Of a stretch of 64,000 nucleotides of DNA, positions 46,022 to 54,307 are shown piece by piece (position 1 is the first letter of the stretch; each line of letters begins with the position of its first letter). The notes beneath the pieces are model-generated. The model did not search any database, was not told the origin of the DNA, and saw only the letters and a list, made by a program, of their open reading frames with translations. This DNA comes from Hyphomicrobium_B sp001006785. GTDB lineage: Bacteria > Pseudomonadota > Alphaproteobacteria > Rhizobiales > Hyphomicrobiaceae. The position numbers were made by a program, and so were the translations under genes. The stretch is taken from positions 186,001 to 250,000 of the forward strand of contig NZ_CDHO01000003.1 of NCBI RefSeq assembly GCF_001006785.1, read 5' to 3'.

Positions 46022-46390
46022 ATGCTGCACTGCTTCATCGTCGATGACTCCGACATTATCCGGAAGTTCACCAGGCTCATATTTGAGAACCTGGGTTTCC
46101 GCGTGAGCGAAGCTGACGGCCCCGTCGCCGCGTTCGAACGCCTGCGTACGGAGTCGCCAGATTACATTCTTGTCGACTGGCGCTTACCCGACACCAACAG
46201 CATCGAGTTCATCGCCAAGCTGCGCACGCTACCTCTCGATCAGCGGCCGTACATCATCTACCTCGTGACGGAAAACGAACCGCATGAGATCAAGCGCGCC
46301 CTGGCGGCAGGAGCCGACAGCTTCCTTCTGAAGCCGTTCAATCGCGAGATCATCGAGATGAAGCTCGCCGAGATTCGCGTGACGGCCTGA
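46022..46390 (+). CDS. Single-domain response regulator (CheY/DivK-like)
   Basis: 122 residues from ATG 46022. It is a stand-alone receiver with the acidic pair Asp8/Asp9 (CFIVDDSDIIRK), phospho-acceptor Asp52 in ILVDWRLPD, Thr83 and Lys104 in FLLKPF. All key residues are present. No output domain, so it acts by protein contact. Its position after chpT and the CtrA box suggest it belongs to the CckA-ChpT-CtrA network, perhaps as a further target or phosphate sink; that is inference. It is not clearly CpdR or DivK by sequence. Confidence 0.88.
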   Translation: MLHCFIVDDSDIIRKFTRLIFENLGFRVSEADGPVAAFERLRTESPDYILVDWRLPDTNSIEFIAKLRTLPLDQRPYIIYLVTENEPHEIKRALAAGADSFLLKPFNREIIEMKLAEIRVTA

Positions 46391-46454
46391 GACGCGCCGT
46401 GCCTTCCGCACGCAACGCTCTCCGACCGCAAACGCAATCCCCACAAAGAGAAAT

Positions 46455-46480
46455 GGTGCTCGAGGACGTCCTCAAGCACC
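46455..46480. terminator. Convergent hairpin
   Basis: Near-perfect 13-bp inverted repeat GGTGCTCGAGGAC / GTCCTCAAGCACC with one mismatch and essentially no loop base to spare, between convergent genes ending at 46390 and 46512. No forward U-tract; the reverse side continues ATTTCTCTTTG. Confidence 0.6.
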
Positions 46481-46511
46481 ATCTGAAATATCTACGCAGC
46501 TTGTCGGCGGC

Positions 46512-47300
46512 TTACTGTGCGCCGTCCTGCGGTGCTTCCGGCGTTGGATAACCTGCGCCGCTGTCGAGCTTCACCGGAGGACCATCGCTCGCCTCAGGCC
46601 CTGCTTTTTCAACGTTGTGATGTGCCGGCTTCTTCGCCGCTTCATTCAGAGAGCCCGTCTCGACCGGCTTGGCCGAATGGCTTGCGTGCTCCGGCTTCGC
46701 GGCAGCTTCAACAGGAGCGGCCTCGGTCTCGGTCGATGCTGCCTCAGGCGTCGCTGCGGCGGCATTCGTGGAAGCCGCGGACGGCGCGCTCGTGTGCTGA
46801 GCATGCTCAATCGGCTTCTTGGGATCGGCGATCGTCTTCGCGGTCGCGGTCTTTTTCTTTTCCGCGCCAGACTCCGACTTATTGGCGACGCCCTTTTTCT
46901 TCGCTGCTGCAGACTCGCTGTCGTTGACTGCAGCCTTCTGCGGCGCGTCAGCTGCATCATCGGCAGCCGCCGTTTCGTCGGACTTCGGCAACTGCGATCC
47001 GCCCCAGCACACCGTAGCCTCGGCCGTGCACGTATGCTCGTCGAAGACGATGAAGTTCAGGAACAGCTCACACGAAACGCTTTTCTTGCCGGTGCGATAG
47101 TCCTTGACGCCCAGCTCCGACATCTTCGACGCGATCGTTTTGTCGAGCAGCGCCTTCGCGTCTTTCGTCGGGCCGTCCTTGCCGTAGTCGTTGACGGTGA
47201 ATCCGTACCGCTTGCACGCAGCCGTTGCCGGCAGCGACACCGCGGCGATGAAAGCGGCCGCTGTTGCACCCGCTGCAACGAGGTTGAAGATAGCGCGCAT
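46512..47300 (-). CDS. Exported protein with Ala/Lys-rich tail, unknown
   Basis: 262 residues from ATG 47300, where the signal peptide starts (MRAIFNLVAAGATAAAFIAA, cleavage at ATA); the frame extends to 47432 without signal features. The N-terminal domain (about 28-105) has four cysteines and reads YGFTVNDYGKDGPTKDAKAL, later CELFLNFIVFDEHTCTAEAT. From about 110 it is low complexity, with Lys/Ala/Ser/Glu repeats (SAAAKKKGVANKSESGAEKK). Unknown family; a periplasmic domain with a charged disordered tail. Confidence 0.65.
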   Translation of the reverse strand: MRAIFNLVAAGATAAAFIAAVSLPATAACKRYGFTVNDYGKDGPTKDAKALLDKTIASKMSELGVKDYRTGKKSVSCELFLNFIVFDEHTCTAEATVCWGGSQLPKSDETAAADDAADAPQKAAVNDSESAAAKKKGVANKSESGAEKKKTATAKTIADPKKPIEHAQHTSAPSAASTNAAAATPEAASTETEAAPVEAAAKPEHASHSAKPVETGSLNEAAKKPAHHNVEKAGPEASDGPPVKLDSGAGYPTPEAPQDGAQ

Positions 47301-47477
47301 ACTGAAAAGCCCCCGTGATACCCACCCGATCCTGCCTGTCTTTATATTGACGGGACCGTGGCAGGACGAGGGCGACTTTTGCAACCTATGGAGTTCTCGA
47401 CACTTTGTTGCACCTCGCCCACAGCTTTCCACGGCTCTCGATTGAGCAGAAGCAGTGAGCGGAAGTCGTCGCCGGAC

Positions 47478-47789
47478 TTAGTGCATGTACGGCGATTGAC
47501 CGCCGTTAAGGCCGATGCCGGAATCGAAAAAGAATCCCGAGTCGAACGGACCAGCAGGTGTCTGGCGGTAAAGGCGCGGATCGCGATAGCCCGAGCCGCC
47601 GGCCTTGCCGCGCGCGTCGGTGTTGATCGAGTCGCCGTAGCCGTACGAATAGCCGCCGCGCTGACGCCGAATTGTATATCCGTCGCCCTGACTCGAGTTC
47701 TGATAGCCCTTTTTCTGCGCGTTCGCTGGCGCCGCGACGCACACGAGCATTCCAACGAACAGCAAGGCTGAAACGAACTTGAACGTCAT
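47478..47789 (-). CDS. Small exported Gly/Tyr/Arg-rich protein, unknown
   Basis: 103 residues from ATG 47789 with AGAGAGG upstream. A signal peptide (MTFKFVSALLFVGMLVCVAA, cleavage after ANA) precedes a polar mature part rich in Gly, Tyr and Arg (RRQRGGYSYGYGDSINTDAR). No cysteines in the mature part and no domain. Probably an envelope protein. Confidence 0.6.
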   Translation of the reverse strand: MTFKFVSALLFVGMLVCVAAPANAQKKGYQNSSQGDGYTIRRQRGGYSYGYGDSINTDARGKAGGSGYRDPRLYRQTPAGPFDSGFFFDSGIGLNGGQSPYMH

Positions 47790-48071
47790 CGAAGAGACCT
47801 CTCTTTGGCGCCGCGGTTGCGTCCCCCACGACGCGCCCAGAATACCGGAATTGTCGTTGAACTCCCTCAAGAAATGGTTGCCGCCGCCAATTCCGGCAAG
47901 GCTGTATCTTATCCACCACGCCTCTGCCGGAAACACGCCCGCTTCGATGTCGAGTTGTACGGATTGTCACAGGATGTGTGATATGATTCCCACTGTTGGG
48001 GACTATTCAATGGCGGTGACTCAAATGCGAAATATCGCGGAGTCGCTGTCGCATCGTGGAGACGTCATATA

Positions 48072-48359
48072 ATGGACATCGCGACCCTACTCATCCAATT
48101 GATCAGCGGCGCAGTTGGCGGCAACGTCGCCGGCGGTCTTCTTAAGAATTTGAGCCTTGGCACGCTGGGCAACTCGATCGCCGGCATCGTCGGCGGAGGC
48201 ATCGGCGGCCAAATTCTCGAGCACGTATTTAATACGGCGGTCGCGGGCGGATCCTTGGACCCGATGGCCATCATCACCCAGGTTCTCGGCGGTGGTGTCG
48301 GCGGCGGCGTACTCCTCGCCATCATCGGCGCGATCCGCAACGCAATGGCAAAAACCTGA
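48072..48359 (+). CDS. Small glycine-zipper membrane-like protein
   Basis: 95 residues, GGAG about 13 bases before ATG 48072. Almost the whole chain is hydrophobic with regular Gly spacing: LISGAVGGNVAGGLLKNLSL, SIAGIVGGGIGGQILEHVFN and GGGVGGGVLLAIIGAIRNAM. This pattern gives helix-packing glycine zippers, as in some pore-forming bacteriocins and small membrane proteins. Similar short proteins occur in many proteobacteria without a known function. A strong terminator follows. Confidence 0.75.
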   Translation: MDIATLLIQLISGAVGGNVAGGLLKNLSLGTLGNSIAGIVGGGIGGQILEHVFNTAVAGGSLDPMAIITQVLGGGVGGGVLLAIIGAIRNAMAKT

Positions 48360-48383
48360 TCGAATTTCTTCTGGTACGATTGA

Positions 48384-48418
48384 AGCCCGCTGGATCATTT
48401 CCAGCGGGCTTTTCTTTT
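48384..48418 (+). terminator. Intrinsic terminator
   Basis: Perfect 10-bp stem AGCCCGCTGG / CCAGCGGGCT, loop ATCATTT, then TTTCTTTT. 24 bp after the glycine-zipper gene. Confidence 0.9.
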
Positions 48419-48443
48419 GCCCTTCGCAAAGAAACGCGTCGCG

Positions 48444-48704
48444 TCAGCCGCAAGCCTTCTGGCGCGATACGCAATGCGGCAAGCTGACGGACGACGTATC
48501 GCAACGCGTCCGGACTGCGCCGTGTGCTTTCCATCCGTGTGCGTTGATCGAATTCTTCAAAGCAGCATTCGACATGAACTTGGCGAGATCGAGCGTCACC
48601 ATCGTCGCCTGCCCACCAGCCAGCACGCACTTCGCCGATGCTTCCGTCGAAGCAACTGCGAGGCCAGCCGCAGCGATCATCCCCATTCGCACGAACGTCT
48701 TCAT
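48444..48704 (-). CDS. Small exported cysteine protein, DLAKF family member 2
   Basis: 86 residues from ATG 48704 with GGGGAG upstream. The signal peptide MKTFVRMGMIAAAGLAVAST is cleaved near ASA, leaving a mature protein of about 60 residues with four cysteines. It carries MVTLDLAKFMSNAALKNSIN and ends CVSRQKACG. It matches the layout of the protein at 24222-24518 (DLAKF helix, Ser-containing turn, C-terminal cysteine set). Unknown function. Confidence 0.7.
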   Translation of the reverse strand: MKTFVRMGMIAAAGLAVASTEASAKCVLAGGQATMVTLDLAKFMSNAALKNSINAHGWKAHGAVRTRCDTSSVSLPHCVSRQKACG

Positions 48705-49065
48705 CTCAGTCTCCCCTGTTTCGCAATTCGCGACCGACGCCGCCGCGGTCAGACGAGCAGTCGCCATGACCGAGCGTTCGTTTCCGGCGCAAACGAACCC
48801 CTCCAGCAAGGCAAGATCCTGAGACTTGCCTTCGACCGACATTAGCGCTGGAATTTAAACGCAGGTGTTGCGAAGCAAGCTGAACACACAGCTTTCCGAC
48901 GGCTGCGGCTCGACGGCCACGGTGGCCAGGCATCGCCGATTGCGCAATTGGCGTTTCGTGAAGAGATGGCGCTCAACACGTTCGTACGCAGACCTTGCGC
49001 AATATCAACGCAGATATGCGGCGCAGCATGGTATGCGGTGGCACGTGGCCACCGCTAAGACTGGT
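48705..49065. other. Intergenic region upstream of DLAKF protein 2
   Basis: 361 bp between two leftward genes. It holds the cspA terminator-like stem GCGGTGGC / GCCACCGC (49035-49042 and 49048-49055), without a U-tract, and the promoter of the 48704 gene. No open frame is convincing. Confidence 0.45.
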
Positions 49066-49281
49066 TCAACCGGCTTTTTGCAGGTCGACAGCCTTCGGTC
49101 CCTTGCCGCGTTTATCAGGTTCGGTCTCGAAAGAGATCCGCATACCTTCATTCAACTCACCAATGCCCGATCTTTCGACGGCGGTGACGTGAACGAACAC
49201 ATCATTGCCCCCGGTGTCGGGTTTGATAAATCCATAACCTTTTTGGGAATTGTAGAACTTAACGGTACCTGTTTGGCGCAT
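49066..49281 (-). CDS. cspA: Cold-shock protein CspA family
   Basis: 71 residues from ATG 49281 (AGGAG upstream; a 9-residue longer frame lacks family support). It is a single OB-fold cold-shock domain with GTVKFYNSQKGYGFIKPD (RNP1 KGYGFI) and DVFVH (RNP2), ending KAVDLQKAG. It binds single-stranded RNA and melts secondary structure. The 243-bp upstream region to rlmJ would allow a long leader, as in other cspA genes. Confidence 0.95.
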   Translation of the reverse strand: MRQTGTVKFYNSQKGYGFIKPDTGGNDVFVHVTAVERSGIGELNEGMRISFETEPDKRGKGPKAVDLQKAG

Positions 49282-49524
49282 GCGGCGTCTCCTGGCGCAA
49301 TCCGGCACTCGGTTTCAGGCTCTTCCCTATGAGCCCTTGGCGATCACCGGGACGGACCTCGGAGCACAAAACCCAATCGCGCTCCCCGGCTCGTGCAGAC
49401 GCGACCGGATTGTGGAACGCGGGAGTGGGCTGGCACGCCGATGCCCGCCTTAGCGTGCGGCAATTTATCTCGTGTTTGGTTCTTTTGTGCAAGGCGAAAT
49501 GCTGCGGAGCAACGCAGATTACGA

Positions 49525-50370
49525 CTATTGCACGACGTCTTTTATCGCAAACCCGGACCCTTCGCCTTCCGCCATGCAGTCCCGGAGCGCCGGTAAAACG
49601 GTCTCTAGCTCACCCCGGAGCAGGTACGGCGGATTGATGACCAACACCCCCGTCGCCGTCAGCCCAAGCCCCGGAAAAGGCGCGCACACCGCCAGTCTGA
49701 CGTCCAGAAACTCCAGACCTGGGCGCGACGTCGCTTCCGCCACGAAGTGATCGGCCGCCTCGACGTCCTTGAGCGGATACCAGATCACGTACACGCCGTC
49801 CTGGAACCGGCTCATCGCCTCGCGCACGCCAACCACGAGATCGGCGAACTCGCTTTTCGCTTCGAACGGCGGGTCGATCAGAATGACCGCGCGGCGTTCC
49901 TTGGGCGGCAAGAGCGATTTCACCGCATGCCATGCATCGATGTTGAGAAAGGTCGTATTGCGCGACCGGCCGAATTCGCGCTTCAGACGTTCGAACTCGG
50001 ACGCGTTGAGTTCGTTGGCGACGAGAACATCTTCGGGCCGCATGATCCGGCGAGCGATCAATGAGCTGCCCGGATAAACTTCGAGCTCTCCGCTCGCATT
50101 GTCGGCGCGCACCGCGTCGAGATAGGGTTGAAGGAGTTCAGCGACAGGCGGCGCAAACTCGGCATTGAAGACGCGGCCGATCCCGTCCTGCCATTCGCCC
50201 GTCTTGCCAGCTTCCACGCCTGCGAGATCGTAGCGCCCCGCGCCCGCATGCGTATCGATGACGCGAAACGGACGCGGCTTCTGCTTCATGTACGTCAGAA
50301 CGCGGGCCAGCACGACGTGCTTCACCACATCGGCGAAATTCCCAGCGTGATAGCCGTGGCGATAATTCAT
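49525..50370 (-). CDS. rlmJ: 23S rRNA N6-adenine methyltransferase RlmJ
   Basis: 281 residues from ATG 50370, where the family start MNYRHGYHAGNFADVVKHVV begins; the open frame extends to 50508 inside the neighbouring region. Motifs: VIDTHAGAGRYDL (SAM site) and the catalytic LIDPPFE, with a later NPPYLLRGE. It methylates an adenine (A2030 in E. coli) of 23S rRNA. holC lies 49 bp upstream on the same strand. Confidence 0.93.
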   Translation of the reverse strand: MNYRHGYHAGNFADVVKHVVLARVLTYMKQKPRPFRVIDTHAGAGRYDLAGVEAGKTGEWQDGIGRVFNAEFAPPVAELLQPYLDAVRADNASGELEVYPGSSLIARRIMRPEDVLVANELNASEFERLKREFGRSRNTTFLNIDAWHAVKSLLPPKERRAVILIDPPFEAKSEFADLVVGVREAMSRFQDGVYVIWYPLKDVEAADHFVAEATSRPGLEFLDVRLAVCAPFPGLGLTATGVLVINPPYLLRGELETVLPALRDCMAEGEGSGFAIKDVVQ

Positions 50371-50419
50371 TGTCGGCGACCGGAAACCTGCTCGGAAAAC
50401 ATCGCAATATGCGGCGCGG

Positions 50420-50866
50420 TTAGGCTTTCTGCTCCCACCGTCCGCTTGGCGATTGCTGCCAATACGCGACGGTGCAGCCTGCCGCTTTCGCGGCTGTCCA
50501 TTGCCCACGCGCCGACGTCAACGCTTCCGGATCGTGTCCGTCGAAAACATACACGAACCGTTCGGCGCCTTCGAATTTGTCGGCTTCCGCCCCGTCGACG
50601 AAAAAACGAACGCCCGCGCCGTTGGGATTTTCGTGGCCGAGCGTCAGATAGACAGGCTGCAAATTCGCGTGCCCAATGCGCGCCGTTCCATGCGCCAGGA
50701 AGCTCTCGTCGTCGTACGTCCAGAGCGCGAGGTCGAGCGCATCGAGACGTTCTTCGCTTCCCGCCTGCACGACCGCGCGCCATCCGCGCGCCAACGTCTT
50801 TTCGAGAAGACTTGGCAGCACGCGTTCAAGCGTCTGATGTTCGAGATGATAAAAATAGACGTCCAT
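50420..50866 (-). CDS. holC: DNA polymerase III chi subunit
   Basis: 148 residues from ATG 50866. MDVYFYHLEHQTLERVLPSL opens the HolC fold, and GWRAVVQAGSEERLDALDLA with LWTYDDESFLAHG follows, the conserved surface for the clamp loader. It contacts SSB and the psi/tau subunits of the replicative polymerase. The usual neighbour pepA is not in this window. Confidence 0.92.
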   Translation of the reverse strand: MDVYFYHLEHQTLERVLPSLLEKTLARGWRAVVQAGSEERLDALDLALWTYDDESFLAHGTARIGHANLQPVYLTLGHENPNGAGVRFFVDGAEADKFEGAERFVYVFDGHDPEALTSARGQWTAAKAAGCTVAYWQQSPSGRWEQKA

Positions 50867-51048
50867 CAGCGATCGCCCGGCTGGGACACGCACTGCTCGT
50901 TGAACTCTTGAAGTCCGTCGCGCATCACCTATCTAGCTCTATCCGGAGCGGCGCTTGGTTCTTGGAGCTGACGCCCGTGCGGGCGGTGAGTGCGGTGGCC
51001 TTCTTGCTTTTCGCCACTGTGCTCCCGCCCGCTGCGATTTCATCCCGT

Positions 51049-51309
51049 CTATTTTTTCTTGCGATATTTGGCAGGCACTTCGCCGGCATCAACCAGAGCC
51101 GTCACGCACGTGCGCGTCAGGCCTTTCCGGTTGCTCTCGAAGCAGCGGCGAAGCTCCGTGCTGTTGGGAGCGTACTGCGCGCAGAAATTCTGGTAATCGC
51201 CCGCGCAGGCGTTTCGGACCTTGGCCGAATACGCCATGGCAGGCACCGTGAGGAAAAAGGCAGCGCACGCCGCGGCGGCAGCGGCCAAAACAGTTTCAGA
51301 TTTTATCAT
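51049..51309 (-). CDS. Small exported cysteine-rich protein, unknown
   Basis: 86 residues. A signal peptide (MIKSETVLAAAAAACAAFFL, cleavage near AMA) leaves about 60 residues with four cysteines in a regular pattern: NACAGDYQNFCAQYAPN, ELRRCFESNRKGLTRTC, then VTALVDAGEVPAKYRKKK. Short proteins with this C-x6-C / C-x11-C layout are common in Hyphomicrobiales. Likely periplasmic with two disulphides. No function known. Confidence 0.75.
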   Translation of the reverse strand: MIKSETVLAAAAAACAAFFLTVPAMAYSAKVRNACAGDYQNFCAQYAPNSTELRRCFESNRKGLTRTCVTALVDAGEVPAKYRKKK

Positions 51310-51434
51310 TCGTGGCCCCTGTAGGTTCCTTAGGCTATCGAGTTGGAAATTTACCCCGCTCCGACGCCCGATGCCAAGATATCTGGTTGAGACGTGTGCA
51401 AGCGCAGCAATACGAAACTTGATCCAGCTTTGCG

Positions 51435-52841
51435 TTATTTTTTGGCGTACGGATTTTCGCCTTTCCGCAAGCTGAAACGGATCGGCACGCCCGGCAGGTC
51501 AAAGGCTTCGCGCAGCGAGTTCGTGAGGTACTTGATATACGATTTTGGTAATGCGTCAGCGCGCTGGCAAAAAGCCACGAACGTCGGCGGGCGCGTCGAC
51601 GGCTGCGTGACATAACGAATTTTGATGCGCCTTCCGGCGGCGGCAGGCGGCGCATGCCGGCTCAGCGCCTCTTCCAGCCAGCGATTGAGCTGCGGAGTTG
51701 AAACACGGCGGTTCCACGTCGCGTGCGTCTTGATGATCGCCGACATCAGTTGATCGAGCCCGCTTTCCGAGCGTGCCGAAATCGCAACGACAGCGACGTT
51801 CGGAACTTGCGCGAGACTCTCCGCAACGGTCTTTTTCAGTTCACGGAGCGCCTTCTGCTTCTCCGGAATGAGATCCCATTTATTGATGGCAACGACGAGC
51901 GCGCGCCCCTCTTCCGTGACGCGATGGCCGATGGTGAGATCCTGATGCTCGAACGGGCGTTCCGCATCGATCAGCAGCACGACGACTTCCGCGAAACGGA
52001 TGGATCGAACCGCGTCGCTTGCCGCGAGCTTTTCCGCCGTCTCGGTGATCTTCGCCTTGCGCCTCAAGCCCGCCGTATCGAACAGCAGGATCGATTGCCC
52101 TTTGTAGCTGAGTTCGCTCGCGACGCTGTCGCGCGTCAGGCCGGGCTCCGGCCCCGTGATCATCCGGTCTTCGCCGAGCAGTGCATTGACCAGCGTCGAC
52201 TTGCCCGCATTCGGACGGCCGACGATGGCAACGCGGATCGGCCGTGCCGGCGCAGGCGGCGGCGTCTTGGCGTCGCCCGCCTCGGCGGAATCGTCGTCGT
52301 CCCGGCCCTTCTTGCCCGTTTTCGGAATTTTCAAACCCAGGGCCGCGAAGATGTCGGTTGCGAGGTCGCCGATGCCCTCGCCGTGCTCGGCCGAAATCGC
52401 GATCGGAGCACCGAGCCCGAGCGAAAAAGCGTCGAGAACGCCGTCGGTCCCCTGACGCCCCTCGGCCTTGTTCGCGACCAGGACGACCGGCTTTCCCGAC
52501 TGCCGGGCGATCCGTGCAAAGGATGTATCGGCGGCAGTAACGCCCGCGCGCGCGTCGATCACGAACAGCACGAGGTCGGCGGCTTCGATCGCCTGTTCCG
52601 TCTGCTTGCGCATGCGATCGGCAATCGAACCCTGGCGCGCTTCTTCGAGCCCCGCCGTATCGATCAGACGAAGGTTGACGCCGAATAACTCGGTCACGCC
52701 ATCGCGCCGGTCGCGCGTCAGACCTGGCAGATCGGAGACAAGCGCTGCCCGCGTTCCGGTCAGGCGGTTGAACAGCGTCGATTTACCGACATTGGGGCGG
52801 CCGACTATGGCGACCACGGGGAGATGAGCTTCAAACGTCAA
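51435..52841 (-). CDS. der: Ribosome-assembly GTPase Der (EngA)
   Basis: 468 residues with two GTPase domains in tandem. G1 motifs: GRPNVGKSTLFNRL (first) and GRPNAGKSTLVNAL (second), each with DTAG. The second has NKWD; the first has NKAE in place of NKxD, as usual for Der. A KH-like domain ends the protein (RRIKIRYVTQPSTRPPTFVA). It acts in 50S maturation. Upstream lie bamB and a YfgM-like gene on the same strand, the same order as in E. coli. An acidic insert of about 25 residues (GKKGRDDDDSAEAGDAKTPP) separates the domains. Confidence 0.95.
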   Translation of the reverse strand: MTFEAHLPVVAIVGRPNVGKSTLFNRLTGTRAALVSDLPGLTRDRRDGVTELFGVNLRLIDTAGLEEARQGSIADRMRKQTEQAIEAADLVLFVIDARAGVTAADTSFARIARQSGKPVVLVANKAEGRQGTDGVLDAFSLGLGAPIAISAEHGEGIGDLATDIFAALGLKIPKTGKKGRDDDDSAEAGDAKTPPPAPARPIRVAIVGRPNAGKSTLVNALLGEDRMITGPEPGLTRDSVASELSYKGQSILLFDTAGLRRKAKITETAEKLAASDAVRSIRFAEVVVLLIDAERPFEHQDLTIGHRVTEEGRALVVAINKWDLIPEKQKALRELKKTVAESLAQVPNVAVVAISARSESGLDQLMSAIIKTHATWNRRVSTPQLNRWLEEALSRHAPPAAAGRRIKIRYVTQPSTRPPTFVAFCQRADALPKSYIKYLTNSLREAFDLPGVPIRFSLRKGENPYAKK

Positions 52842-52927
52842 GGAATGGCCGTCGTGTGATTAACCAAAATGCGGGATGCGTTCGCACGCATCCGGCGGCG
52901 ACCGTCCGCAGGTCTCTAGCGCAATTC

Positions 52928-54277
52928 CTAGTTGAGGGCGATCAGTTTCGCCGCGTCGGTTAGCACGAACATGCGGTTCTGCGCCACGATCGGCGGAATA
53001 TACGACGCTTCCCCGATGCTGACCTGGCTGTCGACCTTGCCCGCGGCGCCGTCGACGCTCACGACCTGACCTGCGCTCGAGACCAGCCACAGCTTGTTGC
53101 CGGCAAGGACCGGCCCAGCCCAGGACTTGGCATCCGGCAGCTTCACCGTCCATTTCGTCTTGCCTGTCGAACGCGCCAGCGCCAGCAAGCGCCCGGAGGT
53201 GTCGACGACGAAGACCGTGTCACCGGCGACGCAAGGCGGCTGCGAACTCGGGATCGTTGCCGACCAGAGGCGATCGCCGTTCTTGGCCTGCGCTGCGATC
53301 ATGCGGCCGGCATGGCCGACTGCAAAAACAACGCCATTGTCGATCGCCGGACGCGCCGCATCGCTCATCGAGGCGATCTGCGACGTCTGACGGGTGCGCG
53401 AAAGGTTTTCCGTCCACACCGCCGAACCGTCCGACGTCTTGTAGGCGATGATGTCGCCCGACGGATACGGCACGACGACGATGTCGCCGTCGACCGCCGG
53501 ACTGGTCGAGTTCATCAGACTGGCCGTTTGCGGCAAGCCGCGCGCCGTCCAGACTTCAGCGCCGTCAATGCCGCTCAGGCAATAGAAGCGTCCGTCGATC
53601 GTAATGACATAGAGACGATCGCCGACAGCCGTCGGAGCGGCACGCACGGGCACGTCGAGGTTCTTGGTCCAGATCGTCTTTCCGGATTGCGGATCGACGG
53701 CGGCAACGGTGCCGTAGCCGTTGGCGACGTAGAGACGACCGTTTTCGGCGGCGAGCCCGCCGCCATATCCGCCAAGTCCGACCGTGCCTTCCGGCTTGGT
53801 CGAAACAGAAAAGACCTTGCTGCCGGTGAGCGAGAATGCCGACAGATTAGCGGCCGCGTCGAGCGCGTAGATGCGCCCGTCATAAACGATGGGACTGACC
53901 GTCACGCGCCCGGTCTTGGACGATCCTTCGCCGACGCTTGCACTCCATGCCTGGCGCACAGCGCCCGCGAGCGCGAGGTTGCCGGTGACATTGTTCGGCT
54001 CGCCGCCCGGCTGCGACCACGCATCGTTCGATCGCATCGGCGGGATGACGATCGGCTTGTCGGCGTCAGCCAGGTTGTCGGAAAGGCTTTCGGTCGTCTC
54101 GATGACCGGAATGCGCCGCCCGGGAAGGGCCTGCTGCTTAGTCTTGAACGGATTGAGCTCGGACATTTTCGGCAGGCTCGGACCACCGCCCGCGCATCCG
54201 CCGAGCAAAGTCCCTGCGACCACAGCCGCAAGAAGCGGCAATACGCGACCGCGCTTGTCGTTCCCCCCCTTGCTCAA
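52928..54277 (-). CDS. bamB: Outer-membrane assembly lipoprotein BamB
   Basis: 449 residues. The lipobox LLGGC (Cys28) makes it a lipoprotein. About eight PQQ-like beta-propeller blades follow, e.g. VYDGRIYALDAAANLSAFSL and VANGYGTVAAVDPQSGKTIW. BamB binds BamA on the periplasmic side and aids outer-membrane barrel insertion. It lies between the YfgM-like gene (30 bp) and der (86 bp), and all three share a strand. Confidence 0.93.
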   Translation of the reverse strand: MSKGGNDKRGRVLPLLAAVVAGTLLGGCAGGGPSLPKMSELNPFKTKQQALPGRRIPVIETTESLSDNLADADKPIVIPPMRSNDAWSQPGGEPNNVTGNLALAGAVRQAWSASVGEGSSKTGRVTVSPIVYDGRIYALDAAANLSAFSLTGSKVFSVSTKPEGTVGLGGYGGGLAAENGRLYVANGYGTVAAVDPQSGKTIWTKNLDVPVRAAPTAVGDRLYVITIDGRFYCLSGIDGAEVWTARGLPQTASLMNSTSPAVDGDIVVVPYPSGDIIAYKTSDGSAVWTENLSRTRQTSQIASMSDAARPAIDNGVVFAVGHAGRMIAAQAKNGDRLWSATIPSSQPPCVAGDTVFVVDTSGRLLALARSTGKTKWTVKLPDAKSWAGPVLAGNKLWLVSSAGQVVSVDGAAGKVDSQVSIGEASYIPPIVAQNRMFVLTDAAKLIALN

Positions 54278-54307
54278 GCCCTGCTCTCCTCTCCCGTCAC
54301 GCCGCCG

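Noticed and set aside
50128..51324. 398-codon + strand frame across rlmJ, holC and the small cysteine gene
   Set aside because: Crosses three reverse-strand genes, has Arg-rich shadow composition and no domain.
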